DNA of 64,000 nucleotides from assembly GCA_963733915.1 (NCBI GenBank), contig CAVTEP010000011.1, forward strand, positions 1,078,238-1,142,237, written 5' to 3'. Within the stretch, counting starts at the first letter, position 1. Each line of letters begins with the position of its first letter. Made by a program: the position numbers and the translations under genes. Positions 26,865 to 37,133 of the stretch are shown here, piece by piece. The notes below the pieces were generated by a model that did not search any database, was not told where the DNA came from, and saw only the letters and a program-made list of their open reading frames with translations. The stretch is from Sulfomarinibacter sp963733915. Lineage in GTDB: Bacteria > Acidobacteriota > Thermoanaerobaculia > Thermoanaerobaculales > Sulfomarinibacteraceae.

Positions 26865-27066
26865 GGGAACGGGGCGCAGGGGCGCAGGAAGGCAGAGGGG
26901 AAAAGGGGAAAAGGGGCACAGGGGACCGCACACCCCTGCGTTGATCCGCGGGCAAACCCGGGCGGGGGGGCGGATCCAGTATCGAGCATCCAGCATCGGG
27001 AGAGGTGGGCGGCTCCCTCTCTCCTCTGCGCCTCTTCTCCTTTTCCCCTTTTCCCCCCAGCCCCGC
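26865..27066. repeat. Foldback element with purine/pyrimidine arms upstream of comM
   Basis: Left arm is G/A-rich (units such as AAAAGGGG with a period of eight at 26898-26917, preceded by GGGGCGCA-type units). Right arm is the pyrimidine complement (CTTTTCCCCTTTTCCCC near 27039-27056). Between them CCAGTAT, CGAGCAT, CCAGCAT (26976-26996) step exactly seven bases. It fills most of the 377-base gap between ssrA and comM. Confidence 0.7.
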
Positions 27067-27140
27067 CGCTCTCCTTGACGGATGGGCCTCCAGCTGTCAT
27101 TCTGGACTCGTTCCACGCTGCACAATCAAGGGAGAGTTCT

Positions 27141-28707
27141 ATGCTGGCGAAGGCGTACTCCGCCACGCCGCGCGGCGTGGATGCGATGTTCGTGACCGTC
27201 GAGGTGGACCGCATCCGCTCGCAACAGCCCTCGGTGACCGTGGTCGGGCTGCCCGACACCGCGGTCCGTGAGGCGCGCGAGCGGATTTTTGCGGCCGTCC
27301 GGCATCTCGGCTGGCGCGCGGAGCCGGCCAACGTGGTGATCAACCTGGCGCCCGCCGACCAGCGCAAGGAAGGCGCCGCGCTCGACTTGCCGATGGCCAT
27401 CGCCTTTCTTGCCGCCACCGGCGATGTGCCTGCGACCGCGCTGGCGGACCGGCTGCTCTTGGGCGAGCTGTCGCTCGAAGGCCGGCTGCAGCCTGTGCGA
27501 GGGGTTCTGCCGGTCGTGCTCGCCGCCAGGGCAAAGGGGATCGGGGAGGTGATCGTACCGGCGGCCAACGCCTCCGAGGGCGGCGTGGTTGAGGGGGTTC
27601 GGGTGGTGGGTGCGGCCACACTCGGTGAGGTCGTACGGTATCTCAGGAGCGGCGAGCCGCCGTCGGCAAGATGCGATGAGCTGCCCGCAGGCCGGCGGGA
27701 CCGCCCGAATCACACCGATCTCTCGGAAATCATCGGCCAGGAGCAGGCGCGCCGGGCACTCGAGGTGGCGGCGGCGGGCGCTCACCACCTCCTGTTGATG
27801 GGTCCGCCGGGCAGCGGCAAGTCGATGCTCGCGAGGCGCCTGCCCGGCATCCTGCCGCTGATGAGTGTCGAAGAGGCGATCGAGACCACCTGCGTCTACT
27901 CGGTCTCGACCCGGGTGCCCCGGCCGTCCGGCCTGTTCTCGAAGCGCCCATTCCGCTCGCCCCACCACACGACCTCGTCGGCGGCGTTGATCGGCGGCGG
28001 GGCCAGTCCACAGCCGGGTGAAGCGTCGCTAGCCCACAACGGCGTGCTCTTTCTCGACGAGCTGACCGAGTTTCGGCGCGACGTCCTCGAGGCCCTCAGA
28101 CAGCCGCTCGAGGACCGCCAGGTGACGGTCGCGCGAGCGCAGTCGACACTCAGCTTTCCGGCCAGCTTTCAGCTCGTGGCGGCGGCCAACCCTTGTCCGT
28201 GCGGTTACTTGGGCGACGATCGTCGCGAGTGCAGCTGTACCCCGCCGGCGGTGCAGCGATATCGCGCCCGGCTGTCGGGGCCGCTCCTCGACCGGCTCGA
28301 TCTGCAGGTGATGGTGCCCGCAGTGCCGTGGCGCGACCTGTCGGCCGATCGCCGCGGCGAAACATCGGCGGTCGTGGCGCTCAGGGTCGCCGCTGCGCGC
28401 TTCCGGCAGGCGCAGAGGTTTGACGGCAGGGGGTCTTCATTGCAACGGCGAAATGGGCCCGGACGCGATCCGCACCTGGGCGCAACCGGATGCGGACGGA
28501 CGACGCTTGCTCGACCATGCGAGCCGGGGTCTCGGCCTGTCGGCCCGGGCCTACCACCGCATCCTGCGGGTTGCGCGGACCATTGCCGATCTCGCCGGCG
28601 ATCAGCAGATCTCTTCGGTCCACCTCGCCGAGGCCATCGCCTACCGCTGCCTCGATCGCGACCCGACCGCCAGATCAACAGCAATCGGCGATTGGAAGGG
28701 GTCGTGA
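27141..28707 (+). pseudogene. comM: ComM/YifB Mg-chelatase-like AAA ATPase, +1 frameshift
   Basis: Homologues are hexameric helicases that promote branch migration in natural transformation. N-terminal Lon-like domain (ARERIFAAVRHLGW, NLAPADQRKEGAALDLPMA), then the Walker A loop LLMGPPGSGKSMLARRLPGI, Walker B GVLFLDELTEF, and zinc-site CPCGYLGDDRRECSC. The frame breaks in a run of five G at 28429-28433. Removing one G joins RFDGRG to LHCNGEMGPDAIRTW and the expected C-terminal domain (GLSARAYHRILRVARTIADL), giving about 521 residues. Either an insertion error in the assembly or a real, possibly phase-variable, frameshift. ATG at 27141 after GGGAGAG. Confidence 0.9.
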
Positions 28708-28729
28708 GGGACCGGTCGCGGGACGATCT

Positions 28730-28800
28730 TTGTGGTGCAGGCGTCCCGCCTGCACGTTGCCACGGATGGTTATTGTGCGGCCGCGACGTCCGCACCACAA
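28730..28800. repeat. Palindromic intergenic repeat
   Basis: Outer 9-bp inverted repeat TTGTGGTGC (28730-28738) with GCACCACAA (28792-28800). Inside is GCAGGCGTCCCGCCTGC, near-palindromic, and a second CGTCCGC. It separates the convergent comM and tonB genes and looks like a member of a dispersed GCGTCCCGCC repeat class, though only one copy is in this window. Confidence 0.6.
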
Positions 28801-28819
28801 GTTCAGTCTTGGGCGAAGA

Positions 28820-29512
28820 TTACGAGGCCAGTCTGAACCGAACGGTGAGGGTGTAGTGGACGCTCACTGGATCGTTGTTCAAGGTGCTGGGTGCGAAGCG
28901 CCACTGGCGAACGGCCTCGACAGCGGATTCGGTGAGGCCAAACGGGAGCGGTTGCAGGACCGTGAGGTCGGCGATGCCGCCTCGCGTATCGATCAGCAGC
29001 GACAGGACCACGGCGCCTTCGAAACGGATCCTCCTCGCGGCCTCGGTGTAGCGCGGCTCGACCCGATACAGGACTTTCGGTGCTGCAATCTCGATTCCGG
29101 CGGTCACGGTGGTCTCGCGATGCGAATCCTGCTCGACCGGTGGAGGCTCGGGAAAATACGGCACAGCATCCCCCGGTATCTCGAAGGAAATGATCTCCGG
29201 TTGCGTGCTCACGATCAGCTCCGGCCCCTGCGGGTCGGGGTCGGGAACGAAGACCCTGCGTGGGGGCACCTTGAACCGTTGATCCGGAGGCGGTGGTTCA
29301 CGGTATTTTACGACCGGAAACCGACGCACGCTCACAGGTTTGGGTGCGACGACCTCCGTTGGAACGAGGGTCGGCCAGGTGATCGCGAAGACCGCGAGGT
29401 GGATCGTGATGGCTGCGAGAATGCCGTAGCGGAGCGAGGTCTCACTGTACTGCCTCCGATCAAAGAGGTGCTCGTACGAAGCCGGACGTGGGGGCCTCTC
29501 GTTGGTCGCCAT
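28820..29512 (-). CDS. TonB-family energy transducer
   Basis: Couples inner-membrane proton motive force to outer-membrane receptors. 230 residues: cytoplasmic tail, one membrane anchor (YGILAAITIHLAVFAITWPTL, residues about 29-49), a Pro-rich periplasmic spacer (YREPPPPDQRFKVPPRR), and a C-terminal TonB domain (VEPRYTEAARRIRFEGAVVLSLLID ... LTESAVEAVRQWRFAPS ... YTLTVRFRLAS). No exbB/exbD next to it in the window. Confidence 0.9.
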   Translation of the reverse strand: MATNERPPRPASYEHLFDRRQYSETSLRYGILAAITIHLAVFAITWPTLVPTEVVAPKPVSVRRFPVVKYREPPPPDQRFKVPPRRVFVPDPDPQGPELIVSTQPEIISFEIPGDAVPYFPEPPPVEQDSHRETTVTAGIEIAAPKVLYRVEPRYTEAARRIRFEGAVVLSLLIDTRGGIADLTVLQPLPFGLTESAVEAVRQWRFAPSTLNNDPVSVHYTLTVRFRLAS

Positions 29513-29624
29513 CGCAAGCTCCTTCAGACAGTGGGAGCGGTGTTGGCGTTGGGAGTTCCAGGACCGCTACGGTGTGGTTGTCAAACCTCAGTCTGAGACT
29601 TGAAATCAGGAGCTTGTGAAAACA

Positions 29625-29652
29625 TTGACAAGCAGTGATGCACCGTTAGAAT
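29625..29652 (+). promoter_or_regulatory. Promoter of the nuo-atp array
   Basis: TTGACA (29625-29630), 16-base spacer, TAGAAT (29647-29652). The nuoA ATG with its GGAGGAGGGG site lies 26 bases further on. The -10 overlaps an upstream ATG at 29651, which argues against that codon as the nuoA start. Confidence 0.8.
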
Positions 29653-29677
29653 GATCGCGCCCGACTGGAGGAGGGGT

Positions 29678-30034
29678 ATGGACCACTACGTCCCGATCCT
29701 GATCTTCGCTCTCATCGCTATCTCGGTTCCGATCATCATCTTGCTCCTCGCCAAGGTGATCCGCTTCGGATCCCACGATCCAGTGAAGGCGGAGCCGTAC
29801 GAGTGCGGCCTCGAGGCCACCACCTTCGCGCTCGACTCCCGGTTTTCGATCCGCTATTACCTGATCGCCGTCCTCTTCGTGGTTTTCGACGTCGAAACGA
29901 TCTTCCTCTTCCCGTGGGCGGTGATCTTTGAACGGCAGGCCGCGTTCTTGTTCGTCGAGATGATGGTGTTCCTCGCCATCCTCCTCGTCGGCTACGTCTT
30001 TGCGTGGCGAAGGGGGGCGCTCGAATGGGCCTGA
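29678..30034 (+). CDS. nuoA: NADH-quinone oxidoreductase subunit A
   Basis: Small membrane subunit of complex I. 118 residues, three membrane helices, with EPYECGLEATTFALDSRFSIRYYLIAVLFVVFDVETIF holding the conserved Cys and acidic residues of the quinone-site loop. The ATG at 29678 follows GGAGGAGGGG. The 3' end overlaps the start of nuoB. Confidence 0.95.
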   Translation: MDHYVPILIFALIAISVPIIILLLAKVIRFGSHDPVKAEPYECGLEATTFALDSRFSIRYYLIAVLFVVFDVETIFLFPWAVIFERQAAFLFVEMMVFLAILLVGYVFAWRRGALEWA

Positions 30035-30513
30035 TAGAGAATCGCTTCTCCAAGAACATCATCACCACGACCTACGACGCGGTCTTCAACTGGGCGCGGC
30101 GCTCCTCGCTGTGGCCGATGCAGTTCGGGCTCGCCTGCTGCGCCATCGAAATGATGTCCACGCTCGACCCGCGCTACGACATGGCGCGTTTCGGCGCCGA
30201 GGTCTTCCGCGGGTCCCCACGCCAGGCCGACATGATGATCGTCGCCGGCACCGTGACCGAGAAGATGGCGCCGATCGTCAAGCGGCTCTACCACCAGATG
30301 GCCGATCCCAAGTGGGTGCTCGCGATGGGCTCCTGCGCCACCTGCGGCGGGCCCTACAAGACCTACGCCGTGACCCAGGGCGTGGACCGCATCATCCCGG
30401 TCGATGTCTACATCCCGGGTTGCCCGCCGCGGCCCGAGGCGCTGCTCTACGGTCTGATGCAGCTGCAACGCAAGATCGATCGCGAGACTATCGCCCGCAG
30501 CCGGGCTTCGTGA
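30025..30513 (+). CDS. nuoB: NADH-quinone oxidoreductase subunit B
   Basis: Carries iron-sulfur cluster N2, the last electron donor to quinone. 162 residues with FGLACCAIEMM (tandem Cys), GSCATCGG and YIPGCPPRPEALLYG, the four cluster ligands. ATG 30025 chosen over a GTG at 30004 because of the AAGGGGGG site and family length. Confidence 0.97.
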   Translation: MGLIENRFSKNIITTTYDAVFNWARRSSLWPMQFGLACCAIEMMSTLDPRYDMARFGAEVFRGSPRQADMMIVAGTVTEKMAPIVKRLYHQMADPKWVLAMGSCATCGGPYKTYAVTQGVDRIIPVDVYIPGCPPRPEALLYGLMQLQRKIDRETIARSRAS

Positions 30514-30523
30514 GGAGGGCTGT

Positions 30524-31303
30524 ATGAGCGACGACAAGCCCACCACCCCGCCCGAGGCCCCGGGACCAGAGGCCACGAAACCCGAGGGGCCGGCTGGCGG
30601 TGATGGCGCCAAACAGCCGCTGAGCGACGACGAGAAGGCGGCCAAGATCGCGGCCGCCAAGGCGCGCGCCGCGGAAAAGGCGGCGGCGAAGGCGGCGGCC
30701 GAGGATGCCGAACCAAAGCCTCCGTGGGAAGAAAAACCGGTGCCGCCGGACCACGAGGATGCGACGGACGACGCCGACGCGAGATCGCTCGAGGCGGCCC
30801 TGCCGGGCGCCGTGCTCGGCGCCGACAGATTTGCCGGCGATGTGACCCTGACGGTGCCCGCGACCCGCATTGTCGAAGTCTGCCGCCACCTCAAGCGCGA
30901 GTGCAATTACAGGTTTCTGGTCGATCTCACCGCGATCGATTGGCCGGAGCGCGAAGAGGGCCGATACGACCTCGTCTACTGGATGCACCGCCACGACGAT
31001 TCGAAACGGTTGCGGCTGCGGGCAGTGCTCGCCGACCAGACGCCGATCGCCAGCGTGACCGGGGTCTGGAAGGTTGCCGACTGGATGGAGCGTGAGGCCT
31101 TCGACATGTTCGGGGTCATCTTCGAGGGCCATCCGGGGCTCGAGCGGATTCTGACCTGGGAGGGCTTCAACGGCCACCCGCTGCGCAAGGATTTCCCGGT
31201 CGAGGGCATCGACACCGGCGCCGCGATCTACCCCGATGTCTACCCGCCAGGTGGCGGGCCGCCGCCCGAAGTGGCGGAGGCGGAAGAAGGGGGCGAGGCA
31301 TGA
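30524..31303 (+). CDS. nuoC: NADH-quinone oxidoreductase subunit C with long N-terminal extension
   Basis: Peripheral-arm subunit. Residues about 85-235 are the NuoC/30-kDa domain (YRFLVDLTAIDWPEREEGRYDLVYWM, WMEREAFDMFGVIFEGHPGLERILTWEGF, LRKDFPVEG). The first 80 residues are a low-complexity Pro/Ala/Lys/Glu extension (AAKIAAAKARAAEKAAAKAA) not needed for the fold, and a short acidic Pro/Gly tail follows. 259 residues. It overlaps nuoD by four bases. Confidence 0.93.
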   Translation: MSDDKPTTPPEAPGPEATKPEGPAGGDGAKQPLSDDEKAAKIAAAKARAAEKAAAKAAAEDAEPKPPWEEKPVPPDHEDATDDADARSLEAALPGAVLGADRFAGDVTLTVPATRIVEVCRHLKRECNYRFLVDLTAIDWPEREEGRYDLVYWMHRHDDSKRLRLRAVLADQTPIASVTGVWKVADWMEREAFDMFGVIFEGHPGLERILTWEGFNGHPLRKDFPVEGIDTGAAIYPDVYPPGGGPPPEVAEAEEGGEA

Positions 31304-32421
31304 GCGGTCCAGATCGTTCCCTTTTCGACGTCGAGGAGATGGAGATCAACTTCGGTCCCCAGCACCCGGCCACCCACGGCGTGCTGCGGGTCAAGATGAA
31401 GCTTGACGGCGAGAAGATCATGGAGGCCAAACCGATCATCGGCTACCTCCACCGCGGTACCGAAAAGCTCTTCGAAACCATGGACTTTCCGCAGTGCATT
31501 CCGCACACGGACCGCATGGACTACGTGGCGGCGGCGACCAACAACCAGGGCTTCTGCGTGACGATGGAAAAGCTGCTCGGAATCACCATCCCGCCCCGCG
31601 CCGCATACATCCGCATGATGCTCGCCGAGCTCCAGCGGCTCGCCTCACACCTGGTGTGGCTGGCGACCCACGCGGTCGACATCGGCGCCATCACGCCCTT
31701 CTTCTACACCTTCCGCGAGCGCGACGCGATCCTCGACCTCTTCGAGGAGTACTGCGGCGCCCGGCTGACCCTCAACTGCATGAAGATCGGCGGCGTGCCC
31801 TTCGAGCTCCCCGACGGCTGGGTCGGCCGCTGCTCCGAGTTGGTGGACGGATTCAACGCCCACATCGACGAGTACGAGAATCTGCTGACCGAAAACCGGA
31901 TCTGGAAGCAGCGCACCATCGGCATCGGCGTGGTGTCGGCCGAGGACGCGATCGAGTGGGGCCTCACCGGACCGCCGCTCCGCGGGTCGGGTGTCAAGTG
32001 GGACATTCGCAAGGTCTTCCCATACGACCGTTACGACGAGATCGATTTCGAGATCCCGATCGGGACCAAGGGCGACACCTACGACCGGTACCTGGTTCGG
32101 ATGGAGGAGATGCGGCAATCGGTGCGAATCCTCCGCCAGAGCCTCGACCGCTTGCCGGAGGGGCCCTTTATGGCGCGGGTACCGAAGATCCTCCGCTCCA
32201 AGGAGGGGATGGTCTACGGCTCGGTCGAGGCACCCAAGGGAGAGCTCGGCTATTTCATCGTTGCCACCGAGAAGGGCACCGCTCCCTACCGCTGCCACGT
32301 CCGGCCGCCGTCGTTCATCAACCTGCAGATGCTGCCGGCGATGGTCGAGGGCCATCTGGTGGCCGACCTGGTGGCCGTCATCGGCACCCTCGATATCGTG
32401 CTCGGGGAGATCGATAGATGA
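31300..32421 (+). CDS. nuoD: NADH-quinone oxidoreductase subunit D
   Basis: 49-kDa-type subunit that lines the quinone cavity with NuoB. 373 residues with NFGPQHPATHGVLRV, IGYLHRGTEKLFE, PHTDRMDYVAA and the C-terminal LQMLPAMVEGHLVADLVAVIGTLDIVLGEIDR, where the hydrogenase-like Cys ligands are absent as usual for complex I. Spacing to nuoH is unusual: 132 bases filled by a heptad-period repeat. Confidence 0.97.
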   Translation: MSGPDRSLFDVEEMEINFGPQHPATHGVLRVKMKLDGEKIMEAKPIIGYLHRGTEKLFETMDFPQCIPHTDRMDYVAAATNNQGFCVTMEKLLGITIPPRAAYIRMMLAELQRLASHLVWLATHAVDIGAITPFFYTFRERDAILDLFEEYCGARLTLNCMKIGGVPFELPDGWVGRCSELVDGFNAHIDEYENLLTENRIWKQRTIGIGVVSAEDAIEWGLTGPPLRGSGVKWDIRKVFPYDRYDEIDFEIPIGTKGDTYDRYLVRMEEMRQSVRILRQSLDRLPEGPFMARVPKILRSKEGMVYGSVEAPKGELGYFIVATEKGTAPYRCHVRPPSFINLQMLPAMVEGHLVADLVAVIGTLDIVLGEIDR

Positions 32422-32425
32422 GCAC

Positions 32426-32530
<105 letters not shown>

Positions 32531-32553
32531 GAAGCTGTTGCGAGGAGTCGCTC

Positions 32554-33591
32554 ATGAACGACCCTCTGATGATCTACCTCGGCGTACCGCTGATCAAGGG
32601 CGTTGTGACCCTCGGCGTGCTGCTGCTGGTCATGGCCTATCTGACCTTTGCCGAGCGCAAGATCCTGGCCTACATGCAGGTGCGCTTGGGGCCCAACCGG
32701 GTCGGACCCAAGGGCTGGCTGCAGCCGATCGCTGACGGCCTCAAGCTGTTCGTCAAGGAAGACCTGATCCCGGGACGCGCCGAGCGCTTCATCTTCGTGC
32801 TCGCGCCGGTATTGATCTTCGCGCCGGCGATCCTGGTGTGGTCGGTGATTCCGTGGGGCGAGTCCTTCACCGTCGCCGGTTTCGAGATCACGCCCTTCAT
32901 GGCCGACATCAACATCGCCATCCTCTTCGTGCTCGCGGTGTCGTCGGTCGGGGTCTACGGCATCATCCTCGGCGGCTGGGCATCCAACAACAAGTTCTCG
33001 TTGATGGGCGGCCTGCGGTCCGCCGCACAGCTGGTTTCCTACGAGGTACCGCTCGGCTTTGCCGTCGTGTCGGTGCTGCTGATGTCGGGCACCCTGTCGT
33101 TGGTGGGGATCGTCGAGGCGCAGCGCGACGCCGGTCTGTGGTTCATCTTCCCGGGCATCCTCGCGTTCGGCATCTACTTCATCTGTGGCGTCGCCGAGAC
33201 CAACCGCAACCCCTTCGACCTGCCCGAGGCCGAGGCCGAGCTGGTCGCCGGCTTCCACACCGAGTACTCGGGGATGAAGTTCGCGCTCTTCTACCTCGCC
33301 GAGTACATCAACATGCTGCTGGTGTCGTCATTGGCCGTCATCCTCTTCTTCGGCGGTTGGCTGCGCCCGTTCCCGAACGTCGAGTTTCTCGGTTTTCTCG
33401 ACCTGATCCCGCCGTTCTTCTGGTACGCGGGCAAGGTGTTGAGCTTCATCTTCCTCTACATCTGGTTCCGGGGCACCTTCCCGCGTTACCGCTTCGACCA
33501 GCTGATGAAGATCGGCTGGAAATGGCTCCTGCCCCTGTCGCTGGCCAACGTGGTGTTGGTGGCCCTGGGCATTCTGCTCCTGAAGGGATGA
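32554..33591 (+). CDS. nuoH: NADH-quinone oxidoreductase subunit H
   Basis: Membrane subunit at the junction of the two arms, forming part of the quinone tunnel. 345 residues, eight to nine helices, with ERKILAYMQVRLGPNRVGPKGWLQPIADGLKLFVKED, SSVGVYGIILGGWASNNKFSLMGGLRSAAQLVSYEV and GVAETNRNPFDLPEAEAELVAGFHTEYSGMKF-type loops all seen. It follows NuoD directly: nuoE, nuoF and nuoG are not here. Confidence 0.97.
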   Translation: MNDPLMIYLGVPLIKGVVTLGVLLLVMAYLTFAERKILAYMQVRLGPNRVGPKGWLQPIADGLKLFVKEDLIPGRAERFIFVLAPVLIFAPAILVWSVIPWGESFTVAGFEITPFMADINIAILFVLAVSSVGVYGIILGGWASNNKFSLMGGLRSAAQLVSYEVPLGFAVVSVLLMSGTLSLVGIVEAQRDAGLWFIFPGILAFGIYFICGVAETNRNPFDLPEAEAELVAGFHTEYSGMKFALFYLAEYINMLLVSSLAVILFFGGWLRPFPNVEFLGFLDLIPPFFWYAGKVLSFIFLYIWFRGTFPRYRFDQLMKIGWKWLLPLSLANVVLVALGILLLKG

Positions 33592-33595
33592 ACCC

Positions 33596-34153
33596 ATGTT
33601 CGGTGACTTCCTGCAACGGCTGATTCCGACCGATCTCTTCGGTGGGATGGGCGTGACCGGCGGCTATCTCTTCCGCAAGAAGGAGACCATCCAGTACCCG
33701 GAGAAGCGGATGGAGCCGCCGGCGCGATTCCGCGGGATGTTCGGCTACGACCTCGAGCGTTGCATCGACTGCCACCTCTGCGCCAAGGCGTGCCCGATCG
33801 CCATCATCTTCATCACCGACCACACCGAGGTCGAGGAGATCGACGGTAAGAAGAAGAAAAAGAAAATCATCGACCGCTACGACATCGACGTCAAGCGGTG
33901 CATGTTCTGTGGTCTCTGCGAGGAAGCCTGCCCGACGGAGCCCAAGGCGATCTGGCTGACCACCTTGTCCTACGAGGGCTCGGTCTACGAGCGCAACGAG
34001 CGCCTCTACTACGACAAGGAACGGCTCGCCGGCTGGGAAGGCATGAAAGGGTTCCCGGGCGTGGTGCTGCCAAAGGACGGCCAGAACCCGTCCGACCCGA
34101 AGAAAAGAGTGGGGGCCGGCGGCGACTCGGAGGCGGGCGGAGGAGCTGTTTGA
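33596..34153 (+). CDS. nuoI: NADH-quinone oxidoreductase subunit I
   Basis: Ferredoxin-like subunit with two [4Fe-4S] clusters, bound by CIDCHLCAKACPI (near residue 57) and CMFCGLCEEACPT (near 103). An unusual KKKKKK stretch separates the motifs. 185 residues with a Gly-rich tail. The stop overlaps the nuoJ ATG. Confidence 0.96.
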   Translation: MFGDFLQRLIPTDLFGGMGVTGGYLFRKKETIQYPEKRMEPPARFRGMFGYDLERCIDCHLCAKACPIAIIFITDHTEVEEIDGKKKKKKIIDRYDIDVKRCMFCGLCEEACPTEPKAIWLTTLSYEGSVYERNERLYYDKERLAGWEGMKGFPGVVLPKDGQNPSDPKKRVGAGGDSEAGGGAV

Positions 34154-34719
34154 TGGACTCTCTGGTGGCAAACTTCAGCGCCGTCGTTTTCTACGTGGTT
34201 GCGGCGCTAGCGGTGGCGGGAGCGGTCGGAGTCGTCTCGCTCCGCAACCCGGTGCACGCGGCGGTGTCCCTGTTGGGGACGTTTTTCATGGTGGCGGTCC
34301 TCTTCATCCTCAACCACGCCGAGTTTCTAGCCGCGGTCCAGGTGTTGGTCTACGCCGGTGGCATCATGGTGCTGTACCTCTTCGTCATCATGCTGGTGAG
34401 GGTCAAGGACCTGCAACCGGGGGCGGTGTTCCTGTCCGGGCTCGCCCCGCTCGCGATCCTGGCCGGGGTCGTTCTCGGCAGCCTCGTCGCCATCGGTATC
34501 CTGCTCGGTTCGATGGCCTCGGGCGATGGCGCCGTCGCCGCGATGCAGACCGTTGGCGGCCAGGCCGCCGGCAACACGGAGGCGGTGGGCTGGCTCCTGT
34601 ACATGCGCTATCTGGTGCCCTTCGAGGTGGCGTCGGTGGTGTTGTTGGTGGCGATGATCGGCGCCATCGTCTTTGGACTGCGCGACGCTGCGCCGGCGGG
34701 GGAGGAGGTGGAGCCGTGA
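34153..34719 (+). CDS. nuoJ: NADH-quinone oxidoreductase subunit J
   Basis: 188 residues, five membrane helices. The third holds AAVQVLVYAGGIMVLYLFVIMLV, the pi-bulge helix that couples to quinone reduction. Starts at the nuoI stop (TGATG) and overlaps nuoK by four bases. Confidence 0.93.
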   Translation: MDSLVANFSAVVFYVVAALAVAGAVGVVSLRNPVHAAVSLLGTFFMVAVLFILNHAEFLAAVQVLVYAGGIMVLYLFVIMLVRVKDLQPGAVFLSGLAPLAILAGVVLGSLVAIGILLGSMASGDGAVAAMQTVGGQAAGNTEAVGWLLYMRYLVPFEVASVVLLVAMIGAIVFGLRDAAPAGEEVEP

Positions 34720-35018
34720 TCGAGGCCAGTCACTACATCGCCCTGTCGCTGATCATCTTCTGCATCGGCCTCGTCGGGGTCATGGTGCGGCGCAACTTCA
34801 TCACCGTCCTGATGTCGCTCGAGCTGATGTTCAATGCGGTCAACCTCAACCTCATCGCTTTTTCGTTCCGGCTCGGAGACCTCTCGGGCCAGGTGCTGGC
34901 GATCTTCGTGATCACCGTCGCCGCCGCCGAAGCGGCCATCGGACTCGGTCTGATCATCGCCCTCGTCCGGCTCAAGGACTCGGTCACGCTCGACGAAGTC
35001 GACGTGATGGGGGGCTAG
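34716..35018 (+). CDS. nuoK: NADH-quinone oxidoreductase subunit K
   Basis: 100 residues, three membrane helices with the two conserved Glu of the E-channel: SLELMFNAVNLNLIAF and TVAAAEAAIGLGLIIAL. GTG start overlapping nuoJ. Confidence 0.96.
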   Translation: MIEASHYIALSLIIFCIGLVGVMVRRNFITVLMSLELMFNAVNLNLIAFSFRLGDLSGQVLAIFVITVAAAEAAIGLGLIIALVRLKDSVTLDEVDVMGG

Positions 35019-35022
35019 GGGC

Positions 35023-37119
<2,097 letters not shown>

Positions 37120-37133
37120 TTTTGGGGACGACG

